This document shows, piece after piece, positions 48,701 to 59,992 of a DNA stretch of 64,000 nt (position 1 is its first letter; each line of letters begins with the position of its first letter). Source of the DNA: Vitrella brassicaformis. Its lineage: Eukaryota; Sar; Vitrellaceae. The position numbers and the translations under genes were made by a program. The stretch spans positions 34,483 through 98,482 of the forward strand of contig CDMY01000117.1 in the NCBI GenBank assembly GCA_001179505.1, given 5' to 3'. The notes beneath the pieces are model-generated. The model did no database searches. It saw only the letters and a list, made by a program, of their open reading frames with translations, and had not been told where the DNA came from.

Positions 48701-51700
48701 CATGTTGGCTCATCCTCGCTCGTCTCGTAGCTGTCTTTGATGCCCATGCCGTACAGCTGGCCCCTAACAACAACCTCCACCCGCCACCCCGTGCCCACAC
48801 CAGCCGACAATCCAGCACTCGGATGGCTCACAGACACCAGCAGCCCATATCTGCCCTCTGCCAGCCCCTGTGAGGGGTCCAGCGTCACCGTCAGCACCGT
48901 GCTGCCGATGGCGTCAGGCTGGCACGTGCTGGACGGAGGCCAAGTGGTGAGTGGCAAGCCTGTGGGCAGGGACAGTGATATGGGTTCGCTGCAGTCGATC
49001 TGGACGGCGATTGGCGGCCGAAGCGTGATGGACGATGGGAGAGACACCGGCACGGCCCGTGTGATATCGAATGTGATTGACGCTTTGGTGGAGGTGCTTG
49101 TTGCGCGACTCGTCGGGACCACCTGATGGTACCATCCAAACAGCATGGTTTCATGGACAGACGCATCAAGGGACTTGATTCACTTGCTTACAGTGATTGG
49201 GAGCATTTCCTGGTCGCTCGAGAGGAGAGAATACCCCTGTGCGCTGAAGGTCGCGGCCACCAGCTGAGAGCTGAGCATAATACTCGAGACATCAGTCGCG
49301 CTCTGCCCGTCGCTGTTGTACAGCTCCATTGTCCACCCTGCCGTGTTGGCCGCACTCGGCTGCCGCACATCCACGTGAATCACATACACCTGGACAATGA
49401 ATGGCATACAGGGAAGGACGGCCAAATCGTCGTCGATCGGTTGCAGCTGAGCTGGTCAAATCCACCTGACCTGTCCATTGGTGAGCGCAGCCAGTGACTG
49501 TGTGAGGCCCTTGAGCACAATTGTACCGCCAATCGCTTCGGTGGTGCACCTGTAGAGCGGCATGGGGCGGGGGGTGGGCACAAGGGCCGAGGGGGCCGAC
49601 AGCTGCTGCGGCGGGTCGGCGTTGATGCACGCCTGGCGCGATGCAAACCTGCAGGTGGTCACGCCCTCGGGACAAAGCAAGATGAACACAGCGGTTACGT
49701 CGTCTGCACCTGCACCGATGAAAGAGACAACACACAATCTCTCCATCCATCCATCCGTCCATCCACATCGTCTGTGTGCGGTGCTTCTCACCATTCTGTG
49801 CGCGCCTCCTCTTTCCCAGCCTTCCTGTATGGCCACTACCACCAGACAGCCGTCGAGATGGCGGCCTTGTAGCAGAGACAGTTGGACGCCAGAAGATGGA
49901 CACGGCACTTTCTTCCCCCACGATAGGTGTGCTGCTGTCTACAAGCACAGGCAGCTGCCCCACATCAGCGAGAGGGCTGCTGACGTCAGCACTCTGATGC
50001 GTCAGCTGCCACGCACCCGAACTCATGGCCTCAACAGTCAAACGCCACCTCCTGCCGCCTGATAGACGTCGCGGGTTCGTAATTTGGAAGCTGAATGACC
50101 GCCATGACGACGTCCCGAGGACAGGGTACAAGCCACTGGTGCTGTCGCCGGCGAGGGGGGGAAGGTCGACAGAGAAGGGCACGAAGGATATGGCTGCCGA
50201 ATTGTCCTGCTCTGTGTGTTCGGCCGCGCACGATGAGACGGCGAGTGAGGTGACACTCGGAGGCAGCGACGCGCCTTCATTTGACAAATCATTTGCCAAC
50301 CTCAGCAGGTCTTCAGCCGGAGGCCCTTCACCCGCCGCTCGACAGTCTTCGTCGACAGAGTATTCATAGTGGGAGGATGGCAGCCCTAGAGACGCCTCGC
50401 GTGACGGCGCAACACCTGGTGGCGGGGTGAGTGTGACTCTCAGCGCCACGCCGTGTGTCTCGACTGCCGCTTGAGGGAGATAGATGGGATGAGACAGGCG
50501 GAAGACAACCGTGACCGTGGATGAGGTCTCTGGCGCCGTGGAATTGCCCATGATGACTGTATCGAGCAGCACTGACGACACACAACACACAGACGAATAA
50601 GTGGGACAGTTTGGTCGACCTTTGCGGTCATCACTTCCAATGAGCGGTGGGTCTGTGAGGGCGCGATCGTTCGTGGTCAGATCTTCAAACGCGGAAGACC
50701 TGAGCTGCACACATCACATATCAGTGCACCTTAACGTACACACATCACACCTCTCTCTGTGTCCCCGCGCCCACCCATCCACCTTGTTTCAATCAGCCAA
50801 AGGGGTGCACTGCCCTTGGCAGCGAAGGCAGGGTTCTGCACTGTCAAACGGAACCTTGCTGAGGTGTTGGCTGGCAAAGCGCCTTTTGTCTGCGTCAGGA
50901 TGGTGGTGTCGCTGCAGAGGTCTGTATCGAATATGCCAGCACACGAACCGCTGCCAGCTGGGAAACCTGCGAGGGGCGTGAAGGATGCTGCGTCGATCTT
51001 GTACCCGGACGGCGACGCGACAGCCAGCCTGCGGAGGACATGGTACCAGGTACACAAGAGACTTCGTTTCCTCTTCCGCCTTTATTGTGGTTGTGGTGTC
51101 TCACCACTCGTGGGCGCCGATGTCATGTGACGAAGTCACCTCAAACGTCACCGTGTTGGCGAGGGCTGCATACCTCCCATCGCTCCGAGCAACAATCCGC
51201 GTGTCCAGCAGGGCCAATACAGGGAATGCCTCCGTGTCGGTGACGCCCCCTACCTCTCCCTGGTTGGCGCCGCCATACGCTCGGACCGTCCACACACTCT
51301 GCCGCATTGGCGCCGAGGGGTGGGTCAAGCCCTCCATCAGGATCACCACAGGGACGAGATATGGCACCACTGGCGTGAGGGACAGCCGCAAGGCATCTGT
51401 GCCCCTCGACAACACCGAGATGGTCGTGTCCACGGTGCCGCTCTTCAGCTGGGCCGCTGAGAGGTCAAATGAAGGCGCAATCACCTCCACCTCCGCCACG
51501 TTGTCAGGACAGAAGGCAATCGACAATTTCGCCGACAGAGCCGACCCCACAGTCCGCTGAGCAGAGGTCCGCTCGACAGAGGGATAAACAGACCATGCAG
51601 GCACCGTCCCTCTCGCCGTGATGAGGTCCAGCCTCTCATAGTCGGGCGCCAGCACCGCTTGGAATCTGTCCTGTGTCGACGGCCGAATGAGGGGCGTCCT

Positions 51701-52111
51701 GGGGTTTTGCACGCACACCCTTGCTGCAAAAGAGGTCAGGGGCACGTATGAGGGGTCGTTCTGGTCGTGGTAGATGGACAGCGTGTTGCTCTGGCACGTG
51801 ACATCAAAGGCGGGGTAGTCCGACACGAAGCACAGACACTCCGATGTGGCAGACGAGCCCCGGTCCATTCCATTCGGAAAGACAAAGCCGCTGGGCGCTT
51901 GCAGCTGGAACACACCAATAAAGAGGTCGTCGATGCTGACAGAGAGGCCGACCTCGATGCAGCTGCCGGCCGGGGAGGTGCTGAGGGGAGACGGCGTCAC
52001 CGTGAGATCAATCTTGCTCTGGCACGACGCGGGGCGTGGATGGATCAGCAACAGCGGGGCAACCAGCACCAGGTGAAAGATTTCAGACATTCGTGGCCCT
52101 CCCATGCCCAT
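45756..52111 (-). CDS. Receptor-like transmembrane PARP (ADP-ribosyltransferase)
   Basis: A long multi-exon gene. The N-terminus from 52111 (or the in-frame ATG at 52090) is a signal peptide (MSEIFHLVLVAPLLLI...). A long beta-rich ectodomain of roughly 1,100 residues follows, with NP-signature modules (CVQNP, TVQNP, QITNP). Near 47880-47960 one hydrophobic helix (VVLLVIYASVPTTVLLVIGV) is followed by a basic stop-transfer (RRRKQRWIRK). That exon joins in phase 0 (THD to TSGATT) to cytoplasmic exons. The C-terminal PARP domain contains LFHGTS, YGKGIYFTE, GDRETAK, TYREFIVYEPDQAYPEY and, across the last intron, LIRYCRR. His, Tyr and Glu of the H-Y-E triad are all present. A basic/acidic tail stops at 45756. 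The junction near 47500 is not well resolved, so two adjacent genes cannot be fully excluded. Confidence 0.75.
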
Positions 52112-52338
52112 TCTCGAGTGGCTCCGGGCTGGCTGGGCGGCCGGATGAGCGAATTAGGCCGACGAGCACTCCACAGGGCCAAAGCGCTCCCTTGCGTCCC
52201 AACGATGCCTCTCCGCACTTCCGGACCTCTTCTTCCCCTCCCTCTCCAAAAGATCGAAGGTCGAGATGCGAGCTGAAGGGGAGCTTTGAAGTTTTTCTTT
52301 CATCGCGTGAGCTCTGCACGCATCATTTGAAGCCAACA
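52112..52338. promoter_or_regulatory. Divergent promoter with TGCGAGCTGAAG (52267-52278)
   Basis: The core lies 61 bp upstream of the plus-strand ATG. Just after it is a related GAGCTTTGAAG word at 52281-52291. Confidence 0.45.
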
Positions 52339-52503
52339 ATGGGGAGACGAGTCAGAAAGAAGGCCAAAACCGCCTCCCCCACCGGGAGATGCCCCTCCCC
52401 CAGAAGGAAGCAGCGAGCGTCAGGGAAGGGCCGCAAGATCAAAGGGATCCAGAGATGCGCAAGTGAGTGTTCAGGACGTCAGTCGCCACACACATGTCCA
52501 TAG
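52339..52503 (+). CDS. Short basic ORF, possible first exon of a small gene
   Basis: ATG 52339 opens 54 codons: MGRRVRKKAKTASPTGR, then RRKQRASGKGRKIKGIQR, very Lys/Arg-rich. A good GTGAGT donor lies after 52459, so this may be exon 1 of a longer gene. The minus-strand neighbour ending at 52669 leaves little room for more. It could be a nuclear or nucleolar peptide. Its position at a TGCGAGCT promoter is the main support. Confidence 0.35.
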   Translation: MGRRVRKKAKTASPTGRCPSPRRKQRASGKGRKIKGIQRCASECSGRQSPHTCP

Positions 52504-52630
52504 CGCACAGACACACACGCAGCCATCGGATCAGTGAGTCCATCAGTGAGTCCGTCCGTCAGAGACGCCACAAATACCCCATCCTATGGCTGACTGCACA
52601 CGTACAGTACATGTGGTGTGTGTGCTCTGC

Positions 52631-52660
52631 TGTGCTGTGCTGTGCTGTGCTGTGCTGTGC
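52631..52660 (+). repeat. TGTGC x6 minisatellite
   Basis: Six perfect copies of TGTGC lie just past the stop codon of the minus-strand gene that ends at 52669. Confidence 0.9.
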
Positions 52661-52668
52661 GTTGGCGG

Positions 52669-54884
52669 TTATGTGCTCGCGTCGCCCTGGGCAGCCAGGA
52701 AGGCGTGGAAGGTCTGAATGAAGCGATACAACGGACAGACAGGAAACACACGTAGCTGGCTGGGGTGGGTGTTGCAGTCTTCATGTGTGTGGACGGACCT
52801 GTATCGATGTCTGGTAGGACTGGAACGATGAGAGGTCCTGGGGCACCTCACACGCCTACACACACCACACCACACCACACACACACATCCAGGTGTGAAT
52901 GGCTCGACTGCCCCATGCCGTGCACTCACTGCTGACTGACTGACTGACTGAGTGCCTGACCTCGTGAAGGCCCTGTGAGATCTGTCCCATCGATGACGCC
53001 ATTCTCGACACAATGGCATCCAGATGAGCCAGCTCCTGTGGGGGATACGTCTGCAGGCAAGGCAAGCACATCACAAGTCTGTCATAGAAGCGATTGGGCT
53101 GGGCGAGGAGTGCAGAGCAGACACAAGACAAGTACGTCTAAGTGTACACACTCTCACAGCCTGCACAGCCTCGTCGACCCGGGCAGCCACATCCTCGCAG
53201 TGGCGCCCCAGCTGCTCCAGCTGCTGCACTCGGTCGCCGTCACAAGACCCCTCGGCAGTCACGCCCTTGGTCAGCGCATGAAGCGTTTCTGAGACCCACA
53301 CGAGGGGGATGGCATGGGTGTGGATCAGGCTATGCTGGTTGCACATACGTACCTTTCAGGAGTTCTCGTGTCGACGTCAGCAGCTCGGCCACCTTCTCCG
53401 CCACATCACTGCAACCAGCCAGCAGACAGACAGACAGACCGACAGATGGATGCACGTCGACTCGATCTCACTCCCTCCCTCCTCGTACAGCTGTTGTGGT
53501 GTCATCGTGTCTTCCTCCATCATGTCATCACAACTGTCCAGCTCGGCATCGTCCGACCCGTTCCCGGCCTCCCCGCCCTCCTCGTGGCTGTTCATGTCGT
53601 CCTCGCCGCCCTGCTGGCCGTTGCCCTCCAGCTCTCGCTGCCGTGACACCTCGCCCATGAGCTCTCGCTGGGCGTCCTTGACGGTGGCGAAACACGACAG
53701 GATGTGACGCTTGACCGACACGGAGTTGTTCAGGGGGACCTTTGTCAGCTTCTTGCACCGATCCAGCACCACACCCACTGACTCAACACACCACACCCAG
53801 GCAGGCAGAACCAAAGAAATAGAGCGAATGAGTGAGTCGTCTGCTTGAGCCGCACGCACCTACCTGCCACGGCGATCTTTCTATTCCGATCAGGGGTGCT
53901 GTCGAGGTCCGTCTGCTGCTCGGCGATGCCGATCAAGTCCTGACCAATGCGATGGAATGCACTCTTGTATCCCAATCAATGAGTGTGCGCTGCGCCCCTT
54001 CTCTGCCGTGCACCACAGCACACCGCACCACCCGCACCTGTATGGCTGATGTGAGGCTTCCACCCCAGGTTTGCAGATCGTCAGAGAGCGTTGGGCCGGC
54101 ATTGGCGGAGTCACGAATGGCAGACAGAGTGGCCAAGACGGCCATATAGACGTCGAACAGGCTGTCCCTCGCTGGCAGCAGCGACGCCAGCTCAGAAAGA
54201 GGCGTCGTGCACAGGGCAGCACCGAACTGATCGGTCACCACACACGAACAGAGCACAGATCACTGCGTGTCCTGGAATGCTCGAGACCTGTCACCTTTGC
54301 CATTTCATGTTCGAATCGTTGGAGGACGCGCTGGATGTCCGCCGGCTGGACGAACTCAGACGGGCCGTGGTGGCCGCCGTGCAGCAGCATGGGAGGGCTC
54401 AAACGCTGCACAAGCAGATGACCACATGAATGAAGGAGAGCTTGACGCCCTGCATCCCACCCATCTGTGTGATCTCTCGTGCGATCTGCTCATCACATGC
54501 CTGCCGCACATCCTCCCACAGGTGCTGGAACGGGCCGTACATCAAACGCGCCAAGCAAGCCTCACAGTGGAAGATGCATATCGTGTCATTTGAGATGCAT
54601 CAATGCGACGTGCATGGCAACGCATGGGAACACTCTTGCATGAGGACGGCCATGAAGCTCGCCGTGTATTTCTTCGCGGCCGTGAAATCTCGACATCGAA
54701 GAGCAGTGAATGGCGTTGACGAAAAAACACAGATATCCAATCGGTTGCTTGTCCGCTCATGCACCGTAACATCACAACGGCACGACTGCACACGCACGTC
54801 AGCCACACATTCTCACAGACAGACAAGCAGACAGACTCACGCGCTCACAAATGCATCACACATCCGGGGAGCTATCGACAACAT
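52669..54884 (-). CDS. Unrecognised alpha-helical protein with acidic insert
   Basis: Many short exons. A possible first exon reads MLSIAPRMCDAF from 54884, before a GTGAGC donor. Then come RDFTAAKKYTASFMAVLMQE, FQHLWEDVRQACDEQIAREI, FVQPADIQRVLQRFEHEMAK, SLFDVYMAVLATLSAIRDSA, FHRIGQDLIGIAEQQTDL and DRCKKLTKVPLNNSVSVK. A strongly acidic insert (GGEDDMNSHEEGGE) lies at about 53500-53620. It continues with DVAEKVAELLTSTRELLK, DRVQQLEQLGRHCEDVAARV and a final TFHAFLAAQGDAST with the stop at 52669. The helix-rich, regularly spaced pattern could be a BAR-like or tethering-complex protein, but no signature supports this. The start is uncertain. Confidence 0.5.
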
Positions 54885-55871
54885 GGTGGGCAAATAGCAG
54901 TGGGTAGGTACTGTTGTAAAGGACGGGTTGGTGCACAGCACACCGACATACCTTAAACACACCCTCTCTCTCTCTCTCTCCTGTCTATGTCTGCAGGTCG
55001 CCCGCCCCGATTGGTCCCCTTCCCATCGTCTCTGCTGGTGGTTGGTGTGAGTGTGGGTGTGGTTGGGTAGACGGGTCGCCTTCTAAAACAGCTAATTTCG
55101 TGTCTGAATTGCGTGCTCGAGTACGCACCACAGATGCAAGCATCCCCCATCGCCACGCATGCTTCCTTCCCCCCCACGAGCAGCAGTGGCGTGTCCAAAA
55201 ACCGTGAACACACTACGACTGACTGACGCTGGCTGGCTGGCTGCCCGCCCGCCAACCGACTAGACGCACTCTCCACCCACCCACCACCCTCACACGCATG
55301 CATTTCAACACGTCAGTCACGCCTGTACATCACATCCGCCGGCCGGTCCGTCCAATCCAAGCCAGGCAGTGACACGACAAAGAGACATCCATCCCATCCA
55401 CCCCCCCCTCATCCCCCCCACCCAACTCGCCAAACCCACAACACCGAACACCCTCACCCTCACCCATCAGTGGAAACAAACGTGGATGGGATGGCTCCTC
55501 TCGCTGGCTGGCGATCTGATGTACTCACGGACTCACAGGTGACTGACTTTGACTGACGTGCATACAGAGCAGAGCAGACACTGCGAAGCTTCACTTCGCA
55601 GGCCCTGACCAGTCAGTCACCTGCCTGCCCTCATCGTGGCTGGCGGGCTACCTACCGAGAAAACAGAATGCCATGCCCGACTGCCCGCCTGGCTGGCTGG
55701 AAAAGGGGGTGGCACCACACACACACACACGCACACACACACACACACGCAGACAGTAAGTAGTCAGTCACCCGATCCGATGAGGGAGGGATACATACGC
55801 ACACGCGCATCGACCGTTTTGCTACAGGCAGACACACGCCTGTCGGTCTGTCTGTCGGTCTTTCTCTTTGT
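54885..55871. other. Intergenic, no gene seen
   Basis: It holds TC, CA and GACT repeats and a small hairpin (CTGCGAAG and CTTCGCAG with a 5-nt loop) at 55581-55601. I see no coding exon. Confidence 0.5.
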
Positions 55872-57469
55872 CTATGCGGCGGCCGTCTGTGTGGCGGCGG
55901 CTGGTGCCGATTTCGCCATGGCCTTGGCCGTCTTCTTCTCGGCCTCCTTCATCAACACCTTGCTCCAATCTGAGCGCACCACCGGCATAACACAGCAACT
56001 TGACTCTGTGTGTGCGGGTACCCATCATGTGATCATGCGATCGTGCGAAGAAGCTGTCTTCATTCAAGTACCTACCCGTGTTATAATTGGCCTCGACCTC
56101 GGCCTTCATCTTCTTGATCGCCTCAGCAGGATTCAAACCTGCACACCACACCCACCGCACACCGATATTCACCTCACCGTCAATCAAATTCCGTGTGTTT
56201 CTGCTGTGGCGTGTGTACCCTTTGGGCAGCAGACGGTGCAGTTCATGATCCCGTGGCACCTGTAGAGCTTCATGGTGTCGTTGATGGCCGCCAACCGCTC
56301 AGTCGTGTACTCGTCACGGCTGTCTGCTATCCACCGATAGGCCTGCACTCACACACACGCACACACACACACTCACACACACGTCACGGGTGTTCGAGTG
56401 ACCTGTCTGACCACCCCGGTCGGTCAGTCAGTCTGCACAACTCAATTCGTGTGTGTGTGTGTGTGTGAGTGATTGCCTGACCTGCATGAGTACGGCGGGT
56501 CCGAGGTAGTAGTCGGGGTTCCACCAGTAGGAGGGGCATGACGTCGAGCAACACGCACACAAGATGCACTGCAGACACACACGGGGTGGCAACGGAGGGA
56601 GGGAAGGGCAAGACACAACACAACCAGTGAGACCAAGAAAACCAACAGTGATTGATGGTCGAGTCGACCCACCCACCTCGTACATGCCGTCGAGCTTGGC
56701 TCTGTCCTCCTTCGACTGCAGATACTCCTTCTGGCCAGGCGCCTGACCCAACACCACATCACATCACACACCACACACATCCGTTAGCCACCCCACCGCC
56801 CAACACCCTACTACCTACCTTTGGGGTCTTGCGCTTGAGCCACGGTTCGATGCTCTTGTACTGGTTGTAGAAGTTGGTCATGTCGGGCACCAGGTCCTTG
56901 AGCACATACATGTGGGGCAGCGGCTGCACCTCGATGGGCGAAGGGCCCTGCGGGATGGCCGTGAGGCAGGCCAGGCCGTTCTTGCCGTTGATGTTCATGG
57001 CGCACGACCCGCAGATGCCCTCGCGGCAGCTGCGGCGGAAGGTCAGGGACGGGTCGACGTCGTCCTTGATCTTGACCACCGCGTCCAGCATCATCGGGCC
57101 GCACGTGTTGAGGTCCAGCGTGTACTCCTGCATCTTCGGCCGCTTGTCAGTCTCGGGGTCATACCTGCCAGGTGGGGGGGATCACCACACACACAGAACG
57201 AGAAGGGACACATGTGATGGGATGGTTCCCCTGTCCTCCTCTGTCAATGCTCTGTTCCAGCTCTATGTGGCTGGCTGCAGCCAGGGAGGCAGGAAGGCAT
57301 CTCTGCTCTCTCTGCGTGTGTGCGTGTGTGTTCGCGTGTCTTACCGGAAGATTTTGAACTTCTGCAGCCTGGGTGTCTTCGTAGCGACGGCCGTCGCGAA
57401 CGGGCGAGCAGCCTGAGCCACCACCTGACCTCCCAGGGCAGCCAGCGGACGCGCACCTCTCGTCAACAT
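55872..57469 (-). CDS. SDHB: Succinate dehydrogenase iron-sulfur subunit (complex II)
   Basis: The start at 57469 gives a mitochondrial-type presequence ([14 protein letters not shown], then QAARPFATA). The protein carries all three Fe-S sites: CREGICGSC with a later LAC for 2Fe-2[17 protein letters not shown]; and CHGIMNC with [13 protein letters not shown] for the 4Fe-4S and 3Fe-4S clusters. SDHB passes electrons from SDHA flavin to ubiquinone in the inner mitochondrial membrane. The CCCPKG-type site here reads TVCCPKG rather than the common TRTCPKG, with the cluster Cys retained. An Ala/Lys-rich C-tail ([18 protein letters not shown]) extends beyond the core. At least five exons are present. 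The gene shares a divergent promoter with eIF3e. Confidence 0.95.
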
Positions 57470-57673
57470 CCTCAACACCACCTCAAACAACACAAAACAG
57501 CCTGCTCACGGCTCTCACTCAAAAGTCAGCGGAACAGCCTATTGCGTGGCCAAGGCACGTTTGGTTCTATCCTTGTTTCCTCAAAGAGACAGCCTGCGAG
57601 CTTAGCGATCCACTGAGACACTGATGAGAGCAGGAGGAGAAAACGAAAAGGGCTGAAGGAGCACACAACGAAG
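57470..57673. promoter_or_regulatory. Divergent promoter with TGCGAGCTTA (57595-57604)
   Basis: The 204 bp lie between the SDHB and eIF3e starts. The core is 70 bp upstream of the eIF3e ATG. Confidence 0.45.
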
Positions 57674-57986
57674 ATGGGCGACGTGCCTGGTGAGGGTGCA
57701 ATGGATGGCCCTGCGTCTGCATCTGCATCTGGTGGTGGGAAGGTGGAGGGCATTGACGGCCTGGCGTACAATGGTGGCGAGGAGAGCCTGGCAAGCTACG
57801 ACTTGAGCCAGAGGATGTGCCCCTACTGGGACATCCACATGATCTTCCCCCTCATATCCTTCCTCGAAGAGCTGGAGGTAGGTACCTGTAGGCAGATCTG
57901 CACGCCATCGATGGGTCTGTCTGTCTGCCTGCCTGTCTGTCTGCATTCACCTCACCTGTCATCTCTCTCTCTCCCTCCCTCCCTCC

Positions 57987-58031
<45 letters not shown>

Positions 58032-59961
58032 GGTCAGTTGTATCCGCCCGAGCACCTGGCTCGCGTCAAGATCCAGCTGCTGGAGAAGACCGACATGATG
58101 GACTACCTCGAGGAGGTCGCTGCCGAACAGGGCATCGAAAAGAAATCCGGTGCGGCTGCGGCAGGACGACACCTCAGCCACCCAGACACACACACCCACA
58201 CACACACACACAGACGAGCTGTGTTGAGTGCATCTGTGTGAGCTGTGTCCGTGTGTGTGTGTGTGCAGAGTGGGATGTGCGTCGCGATGAGGTGTTTCAG
58301 CACCTGGAAGAGTACGAGGCCGAAACAGCCGGCTTCGTCGAATCACTGTCCAAGTACAACCTCGACAGGCAGCAACAGGTCGGTCGGTGTCGTCCGACAC
58401 ACGACACACAGACTCACCCACCCCACACAGACAGGTGGCCCACGGGTGTGTGTGCATTGTGTTGTAGGATCGTGACGACGACGGCTCGCCCAGCGGCCGC
58501 ACATCCGTCGCTGAGCTCCACAACAAGTACAAGGACACCGAGAACTTCAGAGAGGTGAGCGATGCACGTCACGAGCACCACAACGGAGGAAGGGATGAAG
58601 GTCATGGTCAGTCGGTCAGTCAGTCAGTCAAGGGTTGTCTGTCGTGCGTGCATCGATTGCATCAGTTTCCCTTGGATGCCGACGAGCGTCTGCTCAAGTA
58701 CGCCAAGGTCCTCTTCAAGACTGGCAACTACATGAACGCCGCCTACCACCTCTCCATCTACCTCGAGGGCGTCTGGTGGGGAATCAAACACAACACAACA
58801 CAACACAACACACTCACTCATCGATGGCATCATCTCCCCTGCCTGGCTGCCTGCCTGCCTGCCTGGCTGCGTCCCCTGCAGCGAGCTGACCGTTGAGGGC
58901 GCTCATTTCGACAAGCGGCTCAACTGCCTGTGGGGCACCCTGGCCAGCTGCATCCTCAACAGCGTGCAGGCCCAGCAGGACCTCAACGAGATGATAGAGG
59001 AGGCGGGCGGCATGAACGGCTACCAGCTGGATGAGAACCACCCCCTGCGGACATACGGCCCCGAGCAGTCCGCCACACGCATTCTCGAGATCGACTCACT
59101 CCTCGAACAGCCCACCACCAAGGCAATCTTGAAATCGCCGTAGATGAGATCTAGAGCGACGCATTCGCGGCACCTGCCTCTTTGTGTGTGTGTGTGGCTC
59201 ATGCAGTTGGGGAAGCGTGAGGCGCGACTGCAGCGAGCATGGCTGCTGCACTGGACGATATGGCCGCTGTTTCTGTTTTTCCTCAACCCGTCTTTCATGG
59301 ACACGCAGCGGCCCGAGGACCGATCGCAGCTCAACGACAAGAAGAACAGACTGCTCGACTTCTTCTTTCATGAGAAGTAAGGGCTCACTCGGCTCGGGTG
59401 GTGGCTCTGACTGGCTTAGTGGAGGGAGCAACAGCCAGCCACAGACAGACACGGACACAGACAGGGAGGAGAGGAAGGCCATGGTGTGTGTGAATGTGTG
59501 TGTGTGTGTGTGTGTGTGTGACGTGGAGCCAGGAACCTGGTGACGACTCAGCTGCTGTGTCCCCATCTGTTCCGCTACTATGCCGTGTGCATCATTCTGC
59601 TCAAGAGACGGAAAGAGCTGCAATCCGTCCTGCAGGTAAGGAAACACACACAGACAGACACACAGACGGAGGCGTGGCATGGCATGGCATGGCAGCATTT
59701 GATGGGATGGAGGGGTGTGTGTGTGTGTGTGATTGTGTTGTGCACTCACTGCAGGGGATATCCCAGGTGTGTCACAAGATCTCCGACCCGTTCACGTCGC
59801 TGCTCTGTGCGGTCTTCAACGACCTCGACTTCGACATGGCCAGATACCACCTCCAGAGGTGCAACGAGGTAACGCACCGTACCAAACCCACCCAAATGGC
59901 CACATAGCGTAGACACAGACACACACACCTGACTGTCAGTCCATCGCTATCACATCGATCT

Positions 59962-59992
<31 letters not shown>

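Noticed and set aside
52631-52660. Regular short repeats that could look like a CRISPR array
   Set aside because: Six TGTGC units without spacers form a simple minisatellite, and the genome is eukaryotic.
55581-55601. Small hairpin with 8-bp stem
   Set aside because: Stems of this size occur often by chance in repeat-rich spacers, and no gene end or promoter lies close by.
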